Positions 43,990 through 53,345 are shown, counted from the first letter of the stretch. The stretch: DNA of 64,000 nt from an uncultured Bacteroidales bacterium (GCA_900317125.1 ONFR01000009.1:1-64000); one strand, 5' to 3'. Program-made: numbers and translations. The notes: generated from the letters alone by a model not told the origin.

Positions 43990-44979
43990 ATGTACACTGA
44001 GGTTATTTCCGTAGTTGTTATTCTGGGTGTGTGCTGGGTGGCACTGGCTGTGCTTGATGTGGCAGTGGCGGGACTGCTGGCATGGATTCTCGGACTGTCG
44101 TTCAAGCGGTGTTTTGCCTGGGGACTGCTTTCGCTGGCGGTGCCTGTGCTGCTGATGGGCTATGGCATTCTGATAGAGAGGAACTGCGTGCGTGTCAAAA
44201 CCGTAGAGGTAGCCTTTGACAATCTGCCCAAGGCTTTCGACGGCTACACCATCGTGCAGCTGAGCGACATCCATTCGCGGTCGTTCCGCTACCGGACAGG
44301 CACGCTGCAGCGGATGGTGGATAAGGTGAACCGTCTTGACGCCGACTTGATAGCCTTTACGGGGGATATTGTCACCATCTCGCCCAATGAGCTAGATGCC
44401 ACAGAAGAAGCCCTGCGCAGGCTGAAAGCCCGCGACGGCGTGGTGTCGATTCTGGGCAACCACGACTACTGCCCCTATATAATTCGGAGCGACAGCACAA
44501 TGAGTCCCGAAGAGGGCAAAGCGGAGGTAATAGCCCGCGAAAGGGCGATGGGATGGCGGCTGCTGATGAACGAGCATTGGGTGCTGCACCATGGGGACGA
44601 CTCGATAGCCATTGTGGGGGTGGAGAATACAAGCACCTCGCCACATTTCCCCAAGCGGGGAGACCTGTACAAGGCCATGCACGGCACAGAGGGCATGTTC
44701 CACATCCTGCTAAGCCACGACCCGACGCATTGGGACATGGGGGTGATAGGCAAGGACATCCCGCTCACCCTGTCGGGACATACGCACGCGATGCAGTTCT
44801 CCTTGCTGGGATGGAGCCCGATAGGACATTTCTACAAACAGTCGAAAGGGTTGTACAGGAAAGGGAACCAACAGCTGTATATCAACATAGGACTGGGCGA
44901 GACCATCTTTCCCGCCCGCGTCGGTGCAACGCCGGAGATAACACGGATTGTGCTGAAAAGTGGCAAGAAGCAAGACTGA
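43990..44979 (+). CDS. Membrane-anchored metallophosphoesterase
   Basis: A 329-residue calcineurin-like phosphoesterase. Two or three N-terminal hydrophobic segments (1-60) anchor it; the catalytic part shows the five blocks LSDIHS, GDIV, GNHDY, LSHDPTH and SGHTHAMQ. This order matches the YkuE/LpxH-related class that acts on lipids or nucleotides at the membrane. The substrate is unknown. It meets the convergent glycosylase gene 3 bp on. Confidence 0.88.
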   Translation: MYTEVISVVVILGVCWVALAVLDVAVAGLLAWILGLSFKRCFAWGLLSLAVPVLLMGYGILIERNCVRVKTVEVAFDNLPKAFDGYTIVQLSDIHSRSFRYRTGTLQRMVDKVNRLDADLIAFTGDIVTISPNELDATEEALRRLKARDGVVSILGNHDYCPYIIRSDSTMSPEEGKAEVIARERAMGWRLLMNEHWVLHHGDDSIAIVGVENTSTSPHFPKRGDLYKAMHGTEGMFHILLSHDPTHWDMGVIGKDIPLTLSGHTHAMQFSLLGWSPIGHFYKQSKGLYRKGNQQLYINIGLGETIFPARVGATPEITRIVLKSGKKQD

Positions 44980-44982
44980 TAC

Positions 44983-45597
44983 TCACAAGCACCCCACCTG
45001 CTGCATCATGGCTCGATAGTAGCGAGCCTTCTCCTCTATTTTCATGGGAAACGCACGCGAAGAGGAGGGCATCCGCCACAGGTGCATCTCGCGTCCGGCA
45101 ATGACGAAGGTGCTCGACTCACCCATTCGTGGCACTGCCGCGTCGTAATCCTCACAAAGTGTTTCGGCAGATTTCTGACCTGTGCAGACTATATCATGGC
45201 ACAGGGGTATGGATTGCAACAAGGCAGGGATGTCGGTTTTTTGCACCACTTCGAGATACTTGTCGGAGGCATTGCCCTGAAGCCGCCGCACTGCCTGAGC
45301 AGTGTCGAAGATAGCGATACCCTTCCGCAGCAACAGCTGGACTATCTCGTCCTTACGGAACGTCTTATTAGGGACATCAACCAAGCGGGAAGCATCATTG
45401 TAAAAGACAAGACCGAAGATTTCCCACATCATGTTGGTGCGGTTGGGATAGAAGAAGTCTATGCACCAGCGCGCCCGAGGTGGGGGAAAGCTGCCCAGCA
45501 TCAATAGCCTTGCCTGCGGAGGCAGGAAGGGATGGAGGGGATGGTGCTCGACGGGAGACAACGGAAAGGTATCACCCTTCGTGGCGGCTGGCGACAT
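44983..45597 (-). CDS. Uracil-DNA-glycosylase-like DNA repair protein
   Basis: A 204-residue protein. I set the start at ATG 45597 because the longer frame overlaps the next gene and has Pro/Ser/Thr-rich, non-protein-like sequence. LLMLGSFPPPRARWCIDFFYPNR resembles the motif 1 region of the MUG/family-2 type UDG superfamily, with the downstream CTGQKSAE and a conserved Met/Trp-rich C-terminus. Bacteroidales members are annotated as uracil-DNA glycosylase family proteins. Catalytic competence is not proven. The start overlaps the stop of the upstream gene by 26 bp. Confidence 0.7.
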   Translation of the reverse strand: MSPAATKGDTFPLSPVEHHPLHPFLPPQARLLMLGSFPPPRARWCIDFFYPNRTNMMWEIFGLVFYNDASRLVDVPNKTFRKDEIVQLLLRKGIAIFDTAQAVRRLQGNASDKYLEVVQKTDIPALLQSIPLCHDIVCTGQKSAETLCEDYDAAVPRMGESSTFVIAGREMHLWRMPSSSRAFPMKIEEKARYYRAMMQQVGCL

Positions 45598-45823
45598 AGC
45601 TGATTTCGGATAGGTCGAGGTCAATGTCGCCCTCGTCGTTGTTGGTGATGAAGGAGTCGATGGGATAGGTGGCATAATCCTTGCTAAGCGAGGAGGGGTT
45701 GGCAAGGGTGACTTCGAGGGTCTTTTTGTTGATGGCCAGGACACATCCTGTATAGGCTTCGGGTTCATCTAGCACGTCGCAGAGCACATTGGCAATCCTG
45801 TCTTCTAAATCGGTATCTGACAT
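45572..45823 (-). CDS. Small acidic protein, 83 aa
   Basis: Start at ATG 45823, 35 bp downstream of a minus-strand -7 box at 45858. The protein begins SDTDLEDRIANVLCDVLDE and is rich in Asp; no motif is recognised. It overlaps and precedes the glycosylase-like gene, so the two are probably translated together. Confidence 0.7.
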   Translation of the reverse strand: MSDTDLEDRIANVLCDVLDEPEAYTGCVLAINKKTLEVTLANPSSLSKDYATYPIDSFITNNDEGDIDLDLSEISYVASRHEG

Positions 45824-45857
45824 AGTAGTGATGTTTTTAGGTTTTACTTTCGACTTG

Positions 45858-45865
45858 CAAAGATA
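45858..45865 (-). promoter_or_regulatory. Promoter -7 box of the acidic protein / glycosylase pair
   Basis: TATCTTTG on the minus strand, 32 bp from the divergent plus-strand box. Confidence 0.8.
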
Positions 45866-45896
45866 CGAATAAAAATTGGAATTCAATTTTTTTTTG

Positions 45897-45904
45897 TATC
45901 TTTG
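45897..45904 (+). promoter_or_regulatory. Promoter -7 box of the glycosidase gene
   Basis: TATCTTTG followed by CA; leader of only about 8 nt before ATG 45919. Confidence 0.8.
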
Positions 45905-45918
45905 CACCACAAATAATC

Positions 45919-48171
45919 ATGCGCATGTTGAGGAAACTGTCTATACTATTGCTTTTTATCGTCTTGAGCCATGTTGCAGTGGCGCAGGATGCACCTTTAT
46001 ACTCGTCCGAAACGTTCTCGCTCTACCCCCGCCAGATTGTGGAGGGGAAGAACCACGCCGACATTGTGGCGGATAATGCACTGACGAGCACGCTGGACCA
46101 TCGGAAGTGGATTCAGCAGGCGTCGACGGGTCGGTTTCCCCAGTTTGCCTGCGACATGACTGTGAGCAATACGTTGTACAACCTGTCGCTGGATGAGCTG
46201 ACCAACTTGTGGGGCAAGGACGGCAGCCTGCACGCAAGCAAGCTCCGCGACGAGGTGTGGACCCGCGACCTGGGCTACGGCACATTCCTTTCGCTGGCCA
46301 TGATCGACCCCACGGCTGCACAAGCGAGCCTGATGGCCAGAGTGTGGCAGGGGAAGATACTGCAGGACGACGGCACAGGCGGCGCATGGCCAGTGTCGAC
46401 GGACCGCGCGGTGTGGGTGCTGGGAGCCTGGGAAGTGTACCTCGTCACGGGCGACAGGCAGTGGCTGAAACAGTGCTACGAGATTGTGCGCCATAGCCTG
46501 ATGCAAGACGAGAACATGATTTACGACAGCCAAACGGGTTTGGTGCGTGGCGAGATGTCGGTGGCGGGAATCCGCAAGGAGGTGTATCCGCTATGGATGC
46601 AGCCTGCCGACATTGCCCAGTCGGAATGCCTGAGCACCAACGCCCTGTTTTTCCGTGCCAACGAGATTGCCTCGAAGATGGCGCGCATGTCAGGCGACAA
46701 CACGTCGTCGCAGCATTTCATGCAGACGGCACAGCGCATAAAGGAGGGCATAAACAACCACTTGTGGATTGAGAGCCGAGGCTATTACAGCCAGTACCGC
46801 TATGGCCGGGTGAACCAGATAGTGTCGCAGCGCAGCGAGACGCTGGGCGAGGCGTTGTGCATCCTTTTCGGCATTGCAGACCCGCAGCGGGTGCAGCGGC
46901 TGTCGCAGTCGGTCGAGTCGACGCCCTACGGCGTCACCTGCTTCGCACCGCAGATTCCCGACGTGTATGCCTACCACAACAACGCGTTGTGGCCATACGT
47001 GCAGGCCTACTGGCTGTGGGCTGTGGCCCAGGCCAAATGCCCGCAGGCGGTAACCTACGGCATTGCCTCCATCTACCGCACCGCCGCGTTGATGGCCACA
47101 AACATGGAGAATGCCGTTGCCACCACCGGCACTACCGCCACGGCTTCCAATTCGGCCAACTCGCTACTGAGCATAGCCGCAAACCTGAGCATTCCGCTCC
47201 GCGTGTTTGCAGGCATAGAAATGACGGACGAGGGCATGACGTTCCGTCCCTTGGTGCCCAAGGGGTGGGCCAACAACAAGCAGCTGAACAATCTGAAATA
47301 CCGCAAGGCCATTCTCGACATCAGCGTTCAAGGCTATGGCGACAGGGTGAGGGCCTGCTATGTAGACGGCAAAAAGCAGAAGGACGCTTTTGTGCCTTCA
47401 TCGTTGACCGGAAAACACAGCGTCCGTCTGGTAATGAACAACGAGTTCGGCCGCTACGATATGTTCGCCACCCAGGAGGTGACCTTCTCGCCGAGCACAC
47501 CCAACGCATGGATGGACGGAGCGACACGCATGTCGTGGCAACAGGTGGCTGGGGCCAAGGAATACAAGATACTCCGCAACGGCAGCGTCATCGCACTGCA
47601 GCCCGAGAGCCGCATCGAGGGCAACTATTTCGACATACAAGACGAAGAGGGTTATGCCGAATATCAAGTGGTGGCCGTCGACTCCAACGGGTTGGAGAGC
47701 TTTGCAAGCGAGCCATTGATCCACTTCGGGGTGGGCAACGAGTTGCAGTACGACATGTCGGCCTTTGCAGCCCCCTCGACGTTTGAGCAGTGCCGCGGAT
47801 ACGGTTGCAGCGGCGCCGTGGAGATTTCATCGACCCAGAACACCCGCATAGAGATACCGCTGGATGTGCCTGCCGAGGGCGACTATCTGGTGGACTTCCG
47901 CTACGCCAACGGCAGCGGCAGCCCCCTGTCGGGCAACAGCTGCGCCAGCCGCATGCTATGGAGCAACGGTAAGCGTGTGGGCAGCATCGTCTTCCCGCAG
48001 AGGGGCAAGGACATCTGGAACAACTGGGGATACAGCACCTCCGTGCGCGTACACATGAACCAAGGGCCCCAGACGCTATTGCTGATATACGAGATGGACA
48101 ATCAGAACATGAGCCCCATGGACGTGAACCGGGCCATGCTCGACCACATCAGGCTCATCCCGCTGCAGTAG
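45919..48171 (+). CDS. Secreted six-hairpin glycosidase (GH63/GH78-like)
   Basis: A 750-residue exported protein. The signal peptide ends at about residue 24 (VAVAQD). Residues of about 60-430 have the (alpha/alpha)6 pattern of six-hairpin glycosidases: DEVWTRDLGYG carries a candidate catalytic acid and PDVYAYHNNALWPYVQAYWL is the conserved late-barrel motif. A C-terminal beta region (about 510-750) includes a fibronectin-like linker and a galactose-binding-like jellyroll (IPLDVPAEGDYLVDFRYANG). It probably trims exo-linked sugars from glycans at the cell surface or periplasm. Family number and substrate are not certain. There are no neighbouring susCD genes. Confidence 0.8.
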   Translation: MRMLRKLSILLLFIVLSHVAVAQDAPLYSSETFSLYPRQIVEGKNHADIVADNALTSTLDHRKWIQQASTGRFPQFACDMTVSNTLYNLSLDELTNLWGKDGSLHASKLRDEVWTRDLGYGTFLSLAMIDPTAAQASLMARVWQGKILQDDGTGGAWPVSTDRAVWVLGAWEVYLVTGDRQWLKQCYEIVRHSLMQDENMIYDSQTGLVRGEMSVAGIRKEVYPLWMQPADIAQSECLSTNALFFRANEIASKMARMSGDNTSSQHFMQTAQRIKEGINNHLWIESRGYYSQYRYGRVNQIVSQRSETLGEALCILFGIADPQRVQRLSQSVESTPYGVTCFAPQIPDVYAYHNNALWPYVQAYWLWAVAQAKCPQAVTYGIASIYRTAALMATNMENAVATTGTTATASNSANSLLSIAANLSIPLRVFAGIEMTDEGMTFRPLVPKGWANNKQLNNLKYRKAILDISVQGYGDRVRACYVDGKKQKDAFVPSSLTGKHSVRLVMNNEFGRYDMFATQEVTFSPSTPNAWMDGATRMSWQQVAGAKEYKILRNGSVIALQPESRIEGNYFDIQDEEGYAEYQVVAVDSNGLESFASEPLIHFGVGNELQYDMSAFAAPSTFEQCRGYGCSGAVEISSTQNTRIEIPLDVPAEGDYLVDFRYANGSGSPLSGNSCASRMLWSNGKRVGSIVFPQRGKDIWNNWGYSTSVRVHMNQGPQTLLLIYEMDNQNMSPMDVNRAMLDHIRLIPLQ

Positions 48172-48199
48172 GATTCCTAGAGATTATTCGAGAATAACT

Positions 48200-48226
48200 T
48201 ACCCCCTAGAGAGAGACAAGGGGGTA
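48200..48226. terminator. Hairpin between convergent genes (possible terminator)
   Basis: TACCCCCT (48200-48207) pairs with AGGGGGTA (48219-48226). No T-run follows on either strand. Confidence 0.4.
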
Positions 48227-48251
48227 GGTTGGTTTGTGCCACTCAGTCCCC

Positions 48252-50177
48252 TTATGCCACAACGATGCTCTCGTCGTCCTCGACACGGAGATTGCGCATG
48301 ATAAACTCGCGGCGCTCGTTGCTGTTCTGCCCCATATAGAAACGGAGTACCCCCTGGGTGTCGAAATCCTTGTGGAGGATGACGGGGTCGAGACGCATGT
48401 CCTGATTGATGAACCCCTTGAACTCATCGGGCGAGATTTCGCCGAGACCTTTGAATCGTGTTATTTCGGGGTTGCTGATGCTGTGGAGGGCTTCTATGCG
48501 TTCATCGTCGCTGTAGCAATAGACGGTCTTTTGCTTGTTGCGGACGCGGAACAGGGGGGTCTGGAGGATATACACATGTCCGGTGCGCACCAATTCGGGA
48601 TAGAACTTGAGGAAGAAGGTGAGCAGCAGCAGACGGATATGCATGCCGTCGACATCGGCATCGGTGGCAATGACCACATTGTTGTAGCGGAGGTTCTCCA
48701 TGCCGTCGTCGATGTCGAGGGCGTTGTGGAGCAGGTTCAGCTCTTCGTTCTTGTAGATCTCCGCCTTGCCCACCGAGACCGTGTTGAGGGGTTTGCCGCG
48801 CAGGCTGAACACCGCCTGGGTGTCCACATCGCGGCTCTTGGTGATGCTGCCGCTGGCCGAGAGACCCTCGGTGATGAAGATGGTGCTCTCCAGCCGACGG
48901 GGGTGGTTGGAGTTGTAATGCACATGGCAGTCGCGCAGTTTGCTGTTGTTGAGGCTGGCCTTGCGGCTGCTCTCCTTGGCCAGTTTCTTGATACCGGCAA
49001 TGTCCTTGCGCTCCTTCTCGTTGCGCTGGATTTTCTCCAGCAGGGCGTCGGCTGTCTCGGTGTGCATGTGAAGATAGTTGTCGAGATGCCGCTTGAGGAT
49101 GTCGAGGATATAGGTTTTGAGGAAGGGGCTGTCGTTGGTGCCGTCCTGCTTGTTGGGAGCCAAATGGGTGGATCCGAGTTTGGTCTTGGTCTGAGCCTCG
49201 AATACAGGCTCCTGGATGCGCACACACAGCGCACATACCAATCCTTGGCGGATGTCCTCGGGCGAAAACTCTTTCTTGTTGTAAAACTCCTTCACCACAC
49301 GGGCATAGTCTTCGCGGAAAGCGCTCTGGTGGGTGCCACCCTCGGTGGTGTGCTGCCCGTTGACGAATGAATAGTAGTAGTCGCCGTTCTGCCCATTGAC
49401 ATGGGTGAAGGCGGCCTCGAAGTCCTCGTCCTTGATGTGGATGACAGGATAGAGCGGCTCGCCCTCCAGATTGTTCTGAAGCAAATCGAGGAGGCCGTTT
49501 TTGGAATAGTAACGGCGATCGTTGTAGTAGAATATCAACCCACGGTTGAGGTAGCAATAGTTCCACACGCGCCGCTCGACATATTCACCGATGAAGTGAT
49601 AGTTGCCGAAGAGCTTGCCATCGGGGATAAACTCCACCAGCGTGCCCGTGCTCTCGGGGCCTTCGGGCAACGGATGCTCCATGATGCCGCTGTCGGAAGT
49701 CAACTTCCCTTCGGAGAATTCGGCGATACGGGTTTTACCCTCTCGGAACGACTGCACACGGAACCAACTGGACAAGGCGTTCACGGCCTTGGTACCCACA
49801 CCGTTCAGACCCACCGACTTTTGGAACACCTTGCTGTCATACTTGGCACCAGTGTTGAGGCGGCTGACAGCCTCAACCATCACGCCCAAAGGGATGCCAC
49901 GGCCATAGTCGCGGATACTCACTTTGCGCTCGGCAAAGTTGATGGTCATATCGATGCGGCGGCCGAAACCCGACGTGAATTCATCAATGGCGTTGTCTAT
50001 CACCTCTTTGATGAGGACATAGATGCCGTCGTCGTGCGACGAGCCGTCGCCAAGTTTGCCGATATACATGCCCGGACGCAGCCGGATATGCTCCATATCC
50101 TCAAGATGGATGATGCTCTCATCGTTATATTCGGCGGCAGTATTGACGGGTAGTTTGTTTTCTTCTTCGATAGCCAT
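48252..50177 (-). CDS. parE: DNA topoisomerase IV subunit B ParE
   Basis: ParE is the ATPase subunit of topoisomerase IV, which unlinks daughter chromosomes. The 641-residue length and the start HLEDMEHIRLRPGMYIGKLG are typical of the Bacteroidota ParE rather than GyrB. GHKL ATPase motifs (EVIDNAIDEF, GLNGVGTKAVNAL), the TOPRIM motif EGLSASGS and the metal-binding DADVDGMHIR are present. Start ATG 50177 sits 24 bp after a -7 box. No parC is seen next to it. Confidence 0.93.
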   Translation of the reverse strand: MAIEEENKLPVNTAAEYNDESIIHLEDMEHIRLRPGMYIGKLGDGSSHDDGIYVLIKEVIDNAIDEFTSGFGRRIDMTINFAERKVSIRDYGRGIPLGVMVEAVSRLNTGAKYDSKVFQKSVGLNGVGTKAVNALSSWFRVQSFREGKTRIAEFSEGKLTSDSGIMEHPLPEGPESTGTLVEFIPDGKLFGNYHFIGEYVERRVWNYCYLNRGLIFYYNDRRYYSKNGLLDLLQNNLEGEPLYPVIHIKDEDFEAAFTHVNGQNGDYYYSFVNGQHTTEGGTHQSAFREDYARVVKEFYNKKEFSPEDIRQGLVCALCVRIQEPVFEAQTKTKLGSTHLAPNKQDGTNDSPFLKTYILDILKRHLDNYLHMHTETADALLEKIQRNEKERKDIAGIKKLAKESSRKASLNNSKLRDCHVHYNSNHPRRLESTIFITEGLSASGSITKSRDVDTQAVFSLRGKPLNTVSVGKAEIYKNEELNLLHNALDIDDGMENLRYNNVVIATDADVDGMHIRLLLLTFFLKFYPELVRTGHVYILQTPLFRVRNKQKTVYCYSDDERIEALHSISNPEITRFKGLGEISPDEFKGFINQDMRLDPVILHKDFDTQGVLRFYMGQNSNERREFIMRNLRVEDDESIVVA

Positions 50178-50200
50178 AAGGTGTGAGTTTTTTCGAACTG

Positions 50201-50208
50201 CAAAATTA
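50201..50208 (-). promoter_or_regulatory. Promoter -7 box for parE
   Basis: TAATTTTG on the minus strand, leaving a leader of about 18 nt. This fits ATG 50177 and not the longer frame. Confidence 0.7.
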
Positions 50209-50315
50209 CAAAAAAAAAATGACATAACCATTTATTCGCGGAATGTGTTAACGCGTTAATGTGTTAATGTGTTAGTCGATTTACGAAATAACGAATTGAC
50301 GAATTAACGAATTCA

Positions 50316-50380
50316 AATCACTTTTCGCCTTCCACTTTTCATTTTTCACCTTTCACTTTTCACTTTTCACTTTTCAATTT
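50316..50380 (+). repeat. CACTTTTCA-type low-complexity tract
   Basis: Repeated CACTTTTC units, preceded by GTGTTAA and AATTAACGAA repeats (50245-50310). Nothing coding is seen in 50209-50480. Confidence 0.75.
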
Positions 50381-50480
50381 CCCTTTAATACACACCATAT
50401 TCCGACACCTTTTTACGCACAGGACAAACAACAGTATTTTGGGCTGTGAAAAATTATTTGTCTAATTGAAAAAAAGATTG

Positions 50481-50488
50481 TATCTTTG
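50481..50488 (+). promoter_or_regulatory. Promoter -7 box for the ferredoxin oxidoreductase operon
   Basis: TATCTTTG followed by CA, 58 bp before the first gene. Confidence 0.9.
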
Positions 50489-50545
50489 CAAATCGTAATT
50501 TTGACATCAATTTACAACAATTATTAATCACATAAAACTAATATT

Positions 50546-50764
50546 ATGGCATTTAAAGGACAAATCGTAATCGATACCGAACATTGTAAGGGTTGCGGCG
50601 TATGCCTTGCCGCCTGCCCAATGCAGTGCCTCGAGTTATCGAAAAATGTGAACGGCAAAGGTTACAACTACACCCAAACCGTAAATGACAAGTGCATCGG
50701 TTGCGCCAGCTGCGCTATGGTATGCCCCGACGGCGTTATCTCCGTCTACAAAATCAAGTGTTAA
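50546..50764 (+). CDS. 2-oxoacid:ferredoxin oxidoreductase, 2x[4Fe-4S] ferredoxin (delta) subunit
   Basis: A 72-residue ferredoxin-like protein with two complete clusters, CKGCGVCLAACP and CIGCASCAMVCP. It passes electrons between the catalytic alpha/beta pair and soluble ferredoxin. It is the first gene of a four-gene operon, with the alpha-subunit gene 22 bp downstream. Confidence 0.93.
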   Translation: MAFKGQIVIDTEHCKGCGVCLAACPMQCLELSKNVNGKGYNYTQTVNDKCIGCASCAMVCPDGVISVYKIKC

Positions 50765-50786
50765 ACAAGAAAAAAGAGAAATAAAC

Positions 50787-51869
50787 ATGGCAAAAGAACT
50801 GAAACTGATGAAGGGCAATGAGGCTATTGCCCGTGCTATGATTGCCAGTGGTACGGACGGCTATTTTGGCTATCCTATCACCCCGCAATCGGAAGTTATG
50901 GAAACGCTGATGGCCGAAAAACCCTGGGAAGAGACCGGCATGGTTGTCCTGCAGGCCGAATCGGAAGTAGCTTCTATCAATATGGTGTACGGCGGTGCTG
51001 CCACAGGTAAGAAGGTGGCCACCTCCTCTTCCTCCCCCGGAATCTCGCTGATGCAGGAAGGTCTCACCTACCTCGCCGGTGCTGAAATTCCCTGCCTGGT
51101 TGTCAACGTCATGCGCGGCGGCCCCGGTCTGGGTACCATCCAGCCCTCGCAGAGCGACTACTTCCAGAGCGTCAAGGGTGGCGGACACGGCGACTACCAG
51201 CTCTACACCCTCGCTCCCGCCAGTGTACAGGAGATGTACGACTTCGTCTTCGACGCCTGGGACATCGCCTTCAAATATCGCAACCCCGTCCTCATCCTCT
51301 CCGATGGTGCTATCGGACAGTGCATGGAGAAACTCTACACCCGCGACTACGTTCCCCGCTGGACCGAGGAAGAACGCCGCAAGAACGCTCCGTGGGGCAC
51401 CTGGGGCAAACCCGCCAACCGTCCCCACAACATCATCACCTCGCTCGAACTTGAGTCCTCTCGCCAGGAAGTGTTCAACCACAAACTGCAGGCCAAGTAT
51501 GCCGAGATGAAAGAGAAAGAAGTCCGCTACGAGATGCTCAACTGCGACGATGCCGACTACATCTTCGTCGCCTACGGTTCCAGCAGCCGTATCGCCATGA
51601 AGGCCATGCAGATGGCTCGCGAAAAAGGCATCAAGGTGGGTCTGTTCCGCCTCATCACCCTCTTCCCCTTCCCGACCAAACAACTGGCCGAGGTTGCCAA
51701 GCACGTAAAGGGTATCCTCTGCGTCGAGATGAGCGCCGGCCAGATGATCGAGGACGTGAAGCTTGCCACCGCCTGCGGTGTGAAGACCGAACACTTCGGC
51801 CGTTTCGGCGGTATCATCCCCACCCCGACAGAGGTTCTTGAAGCACTTGAAAACAAAATTATTAAATAA
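50787..51869 (+). CDS. vorB: 2-oxoacid:ferredoxin oxidoreductase alpha subunit (VorB/KorA)
   Basis: A 360-residue subunit of an oxygen-sensitive enzyme that decarboxylates branched-chain 2-oxoacids or 2-oxoglutarate to the acyl-CoA, reducing ferredoxin. The start at ATG 50787 gives MAKELKLMKGNEAIARAM. GYFGYPITPQSEVME is the pyrimidine-binding region of the alpha subunit and GGPGLGTIQPSQSDYFQ follows. In Bacteroides this locus is annotated VorB. The substrate (valine-type or 2-oxoglutarate) cannot be fixed by sequence. Confidence 0.88.
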   Translation: MAKELKLMKGNEAIARAMIASGTDGYFGYPITPQSEVMETLMAEKPWEETGMVVLQAESEVASINMVYGGAATGKKVATSSSSPGISLMQEGLTYLAGAEIPCLVVNVMRGGPGLGTIQPSQSDYFQSVKGGGHGDYQLYTLAPASVQEMYDFVFDAWDIAFKYRNPVLILSDGAIGQCMEKLYTRDYVPRWTEEERRKNAPWGTWGKPANRPHNIITSLELESSRQEVFNHKLQAKYAEMKEKEVRYEMLNCDDADYIFVAYGSSSRIAMKAMQMAREKGIKVGLFRLITLFPFPTKQLAEVAKHVKGILCVEMSAGQMIEDVKLATACGVKTEHFGRFGGIIPTPTEVLEALENKIIK

Positions 51870-51878
51870 GAAATCAAT

Positions 51879-52730
51879 ATGGCAAATACAGATATAGAGG
51901 CTCGCAAACAAGAGCTGCTGAACCAAGGTTACACCGAGGTTTACACCAAGACCAAAGTTCTCACCGATGCAGTCATGCACTACTGCCCCGGTTGCGGTCA
52001 CGGCACCACCCACCGTCTCATTGCCGAGGTTATCGATGAGATGGGCATTCAGGACAAAACCGTCGGCGTGTCGCCCGTCGGATGCTCCGTTTTGGCTTAC
52101 AACTATTTCGACGTGGACTTCCAGGAAGCTGCCCACGGCCGTGCCCCCGCACTGGCCACCGCTGTCAAGCGTCTGAACCCCGACACCTTCGTGTTCACCT
52201 ATCAGGGCGACGGCGACCTGGCTGCTATCGGCACCGCCGAGACCATCCACGCCTGCAACCGTGGTGAGAACATCACCATGATCTTCGTCAACAACGGTAT
52301 CTACGGCATGACCGGTGGCCAGATGGCTCCCACCACCCTCATCGGCATGAAGAGCGCCACCACTCCCTACGGCCGCCGCGTTGACCTCAACGGCTATCCC
52401 CTGCGCATCACCGAGCTCATCTCCACCCTGCCCGGCACCTACTACGTGACCCGCCAGAGCGTGCAAAACCCCGCCGCCGTGCGCAAAGCCAAGGCCGCTA
52501 TCCGCAAGGCTTTCGAGAACCAGAAACTGAAAAAAGGCCTCAGCTTCGTCGAGATCCTCTCCAACTGCAACAGCGGCTGGAAGATGACCCCCGTACAGGC
52601 CAACAAGTGGATGGAAGACAACATGATGCCCAACTACCCCATCGGCGACATCAAAGTCGACGGCAAACTCGTCGAGAACGTCGACGTCAACCGTCTGGCT
52701 GTTGACCACCCCTTAACAGTAATGCAATAA
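51879..52730 (+). CDS. 2-oxoacid:ferredoxin oxidoreductase beta subunit, TPP-binding
   Basis: A 283-residue subunit that binds thiamine diphosphate. YCPGCGHGTTHR is the beta-subunit N-terminal signature and GDGDLAAIG with NNGIYGMTGGQ is the TPP/Mg2+ motif. It lies 9 bp after the alpha gene. The following spacer has the 9-bp repeat array. Confidence 0.9.
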   Translation: MANTDIEARKQELLNQGYTEVYTKTKVLTDAVMHYCPGCGHGTTHRLIAEVIDEMGIQDKTVGVSPVGCSVLAYNYFDVDFQEAAHGRAPALATAVKRLNPDTFVFTYQGDGDLAAIGTAETIHACNRGENITMIFVNNGIYGMTGGQMAPTTLIGMKSATTPYGRRVDLNGYPLRITELISTLPGTYYVTRQSVQNPAAVRKAKAAIRKAFENQKLKKGLSFVEILSNCNSGWKMTPVQANKWMEDNMMPNYPIGDIKVDGKLVENVDVNRLAVDHPLTVMQ

Positions 52731-52740
52731 TAAAAACATC

Positions 52741-52776
52741 GTCCGACAAGTCCGACAAATCTGACAAGTCCGACAC
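52741..52776 (+). repeat. Four 9-bp tandem units between beta and gamma genes
   Basis: The unit GTCCGACAA and variants fill the spacer. It is the reverse complement of the unit in ileS at 3973-4017. Confidence 0.9.
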
Positions 52777-52793
52777 CAAAACAATCAACAACA

Positions 52794-53345
52794 ATGACAG
52801 AAGAAATCATCATCGCCGGATTCGGTGGACAAGGAGTCCTCTCCATGGGTAAGATTCTTGCCTATTCCGGAGTAATGCAAGATAAAGAGGTCAGCTGGAT
52901 GCCCAGCTACGGCCCCGAGATGCGCGGCGGCACCGCCAACGTCTCCGTCATCATCAGCGACGAGCGCATCAGCTCGCCCATCATCAACACCTTCGACACT
53001 GCCATCATCCTCAACCAGCAGTCCCTCGACAAGTTTGAGAACAGTGTCAAGCCCGGTGGTCTGCTCATCTACGACCCCAACGGCATCACCCACGAACCCA
53101 CCCGTAAGGACATCAACATCTACAAGATTGCCGCTACCGCCAAAGCTCAGGAACTCGGCATCAGCAAGGTGTTCAACATGGTAGTCCTCGGCGGCTTCCT
53201 GAAACTGAAACCCATCGTGGACAAACAGTATATCCACGAAGGTCTTGAGCACTCCCTGCCCCAGCGCCACTGGAAACTCATTCCCCAGAATGAGGAAGCC
53301 ATCGAAATCGGCAAGGGTCTCATCGAAGCCGTACACACTATTTAA
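52794..53345 (+). CDS. 2-oxoacid:ferredoxin oxidoreductase gamma subunit
   Basis: A 183-residue subunit with the POR gamma fold: EEIIIAGFGGQGVLSMGKIL at the start, then SYGPEMRGGTANVSVIIS. It completes the delta-alpha-beta-gamma complex; a strong terminator follows 36 bp later. Confidence 0.92.
   Translation: MTEEIIIAGFGGQGVLSMGKILAYSGVMQDKEVSWMPSYGPEMRGGTANVSVIISDERISSPIINTFDTAIILNQQSLDKFENSVKPGGLLIYDPNGITHEPTRKDINIYKIAATAKAQELGISKVFNMVVLGGFLKLKPIVDKQYIHEGLEHSLPQRHWKLIPQNEEAIEIGKGLIEAVHTI

Noticed and set aside
50685..50786. Extended N-terminus of the vorB gene
   Set aside because: The upstream frame overlaps the ferredoxin gene; ATG 50787 gives the normal start.
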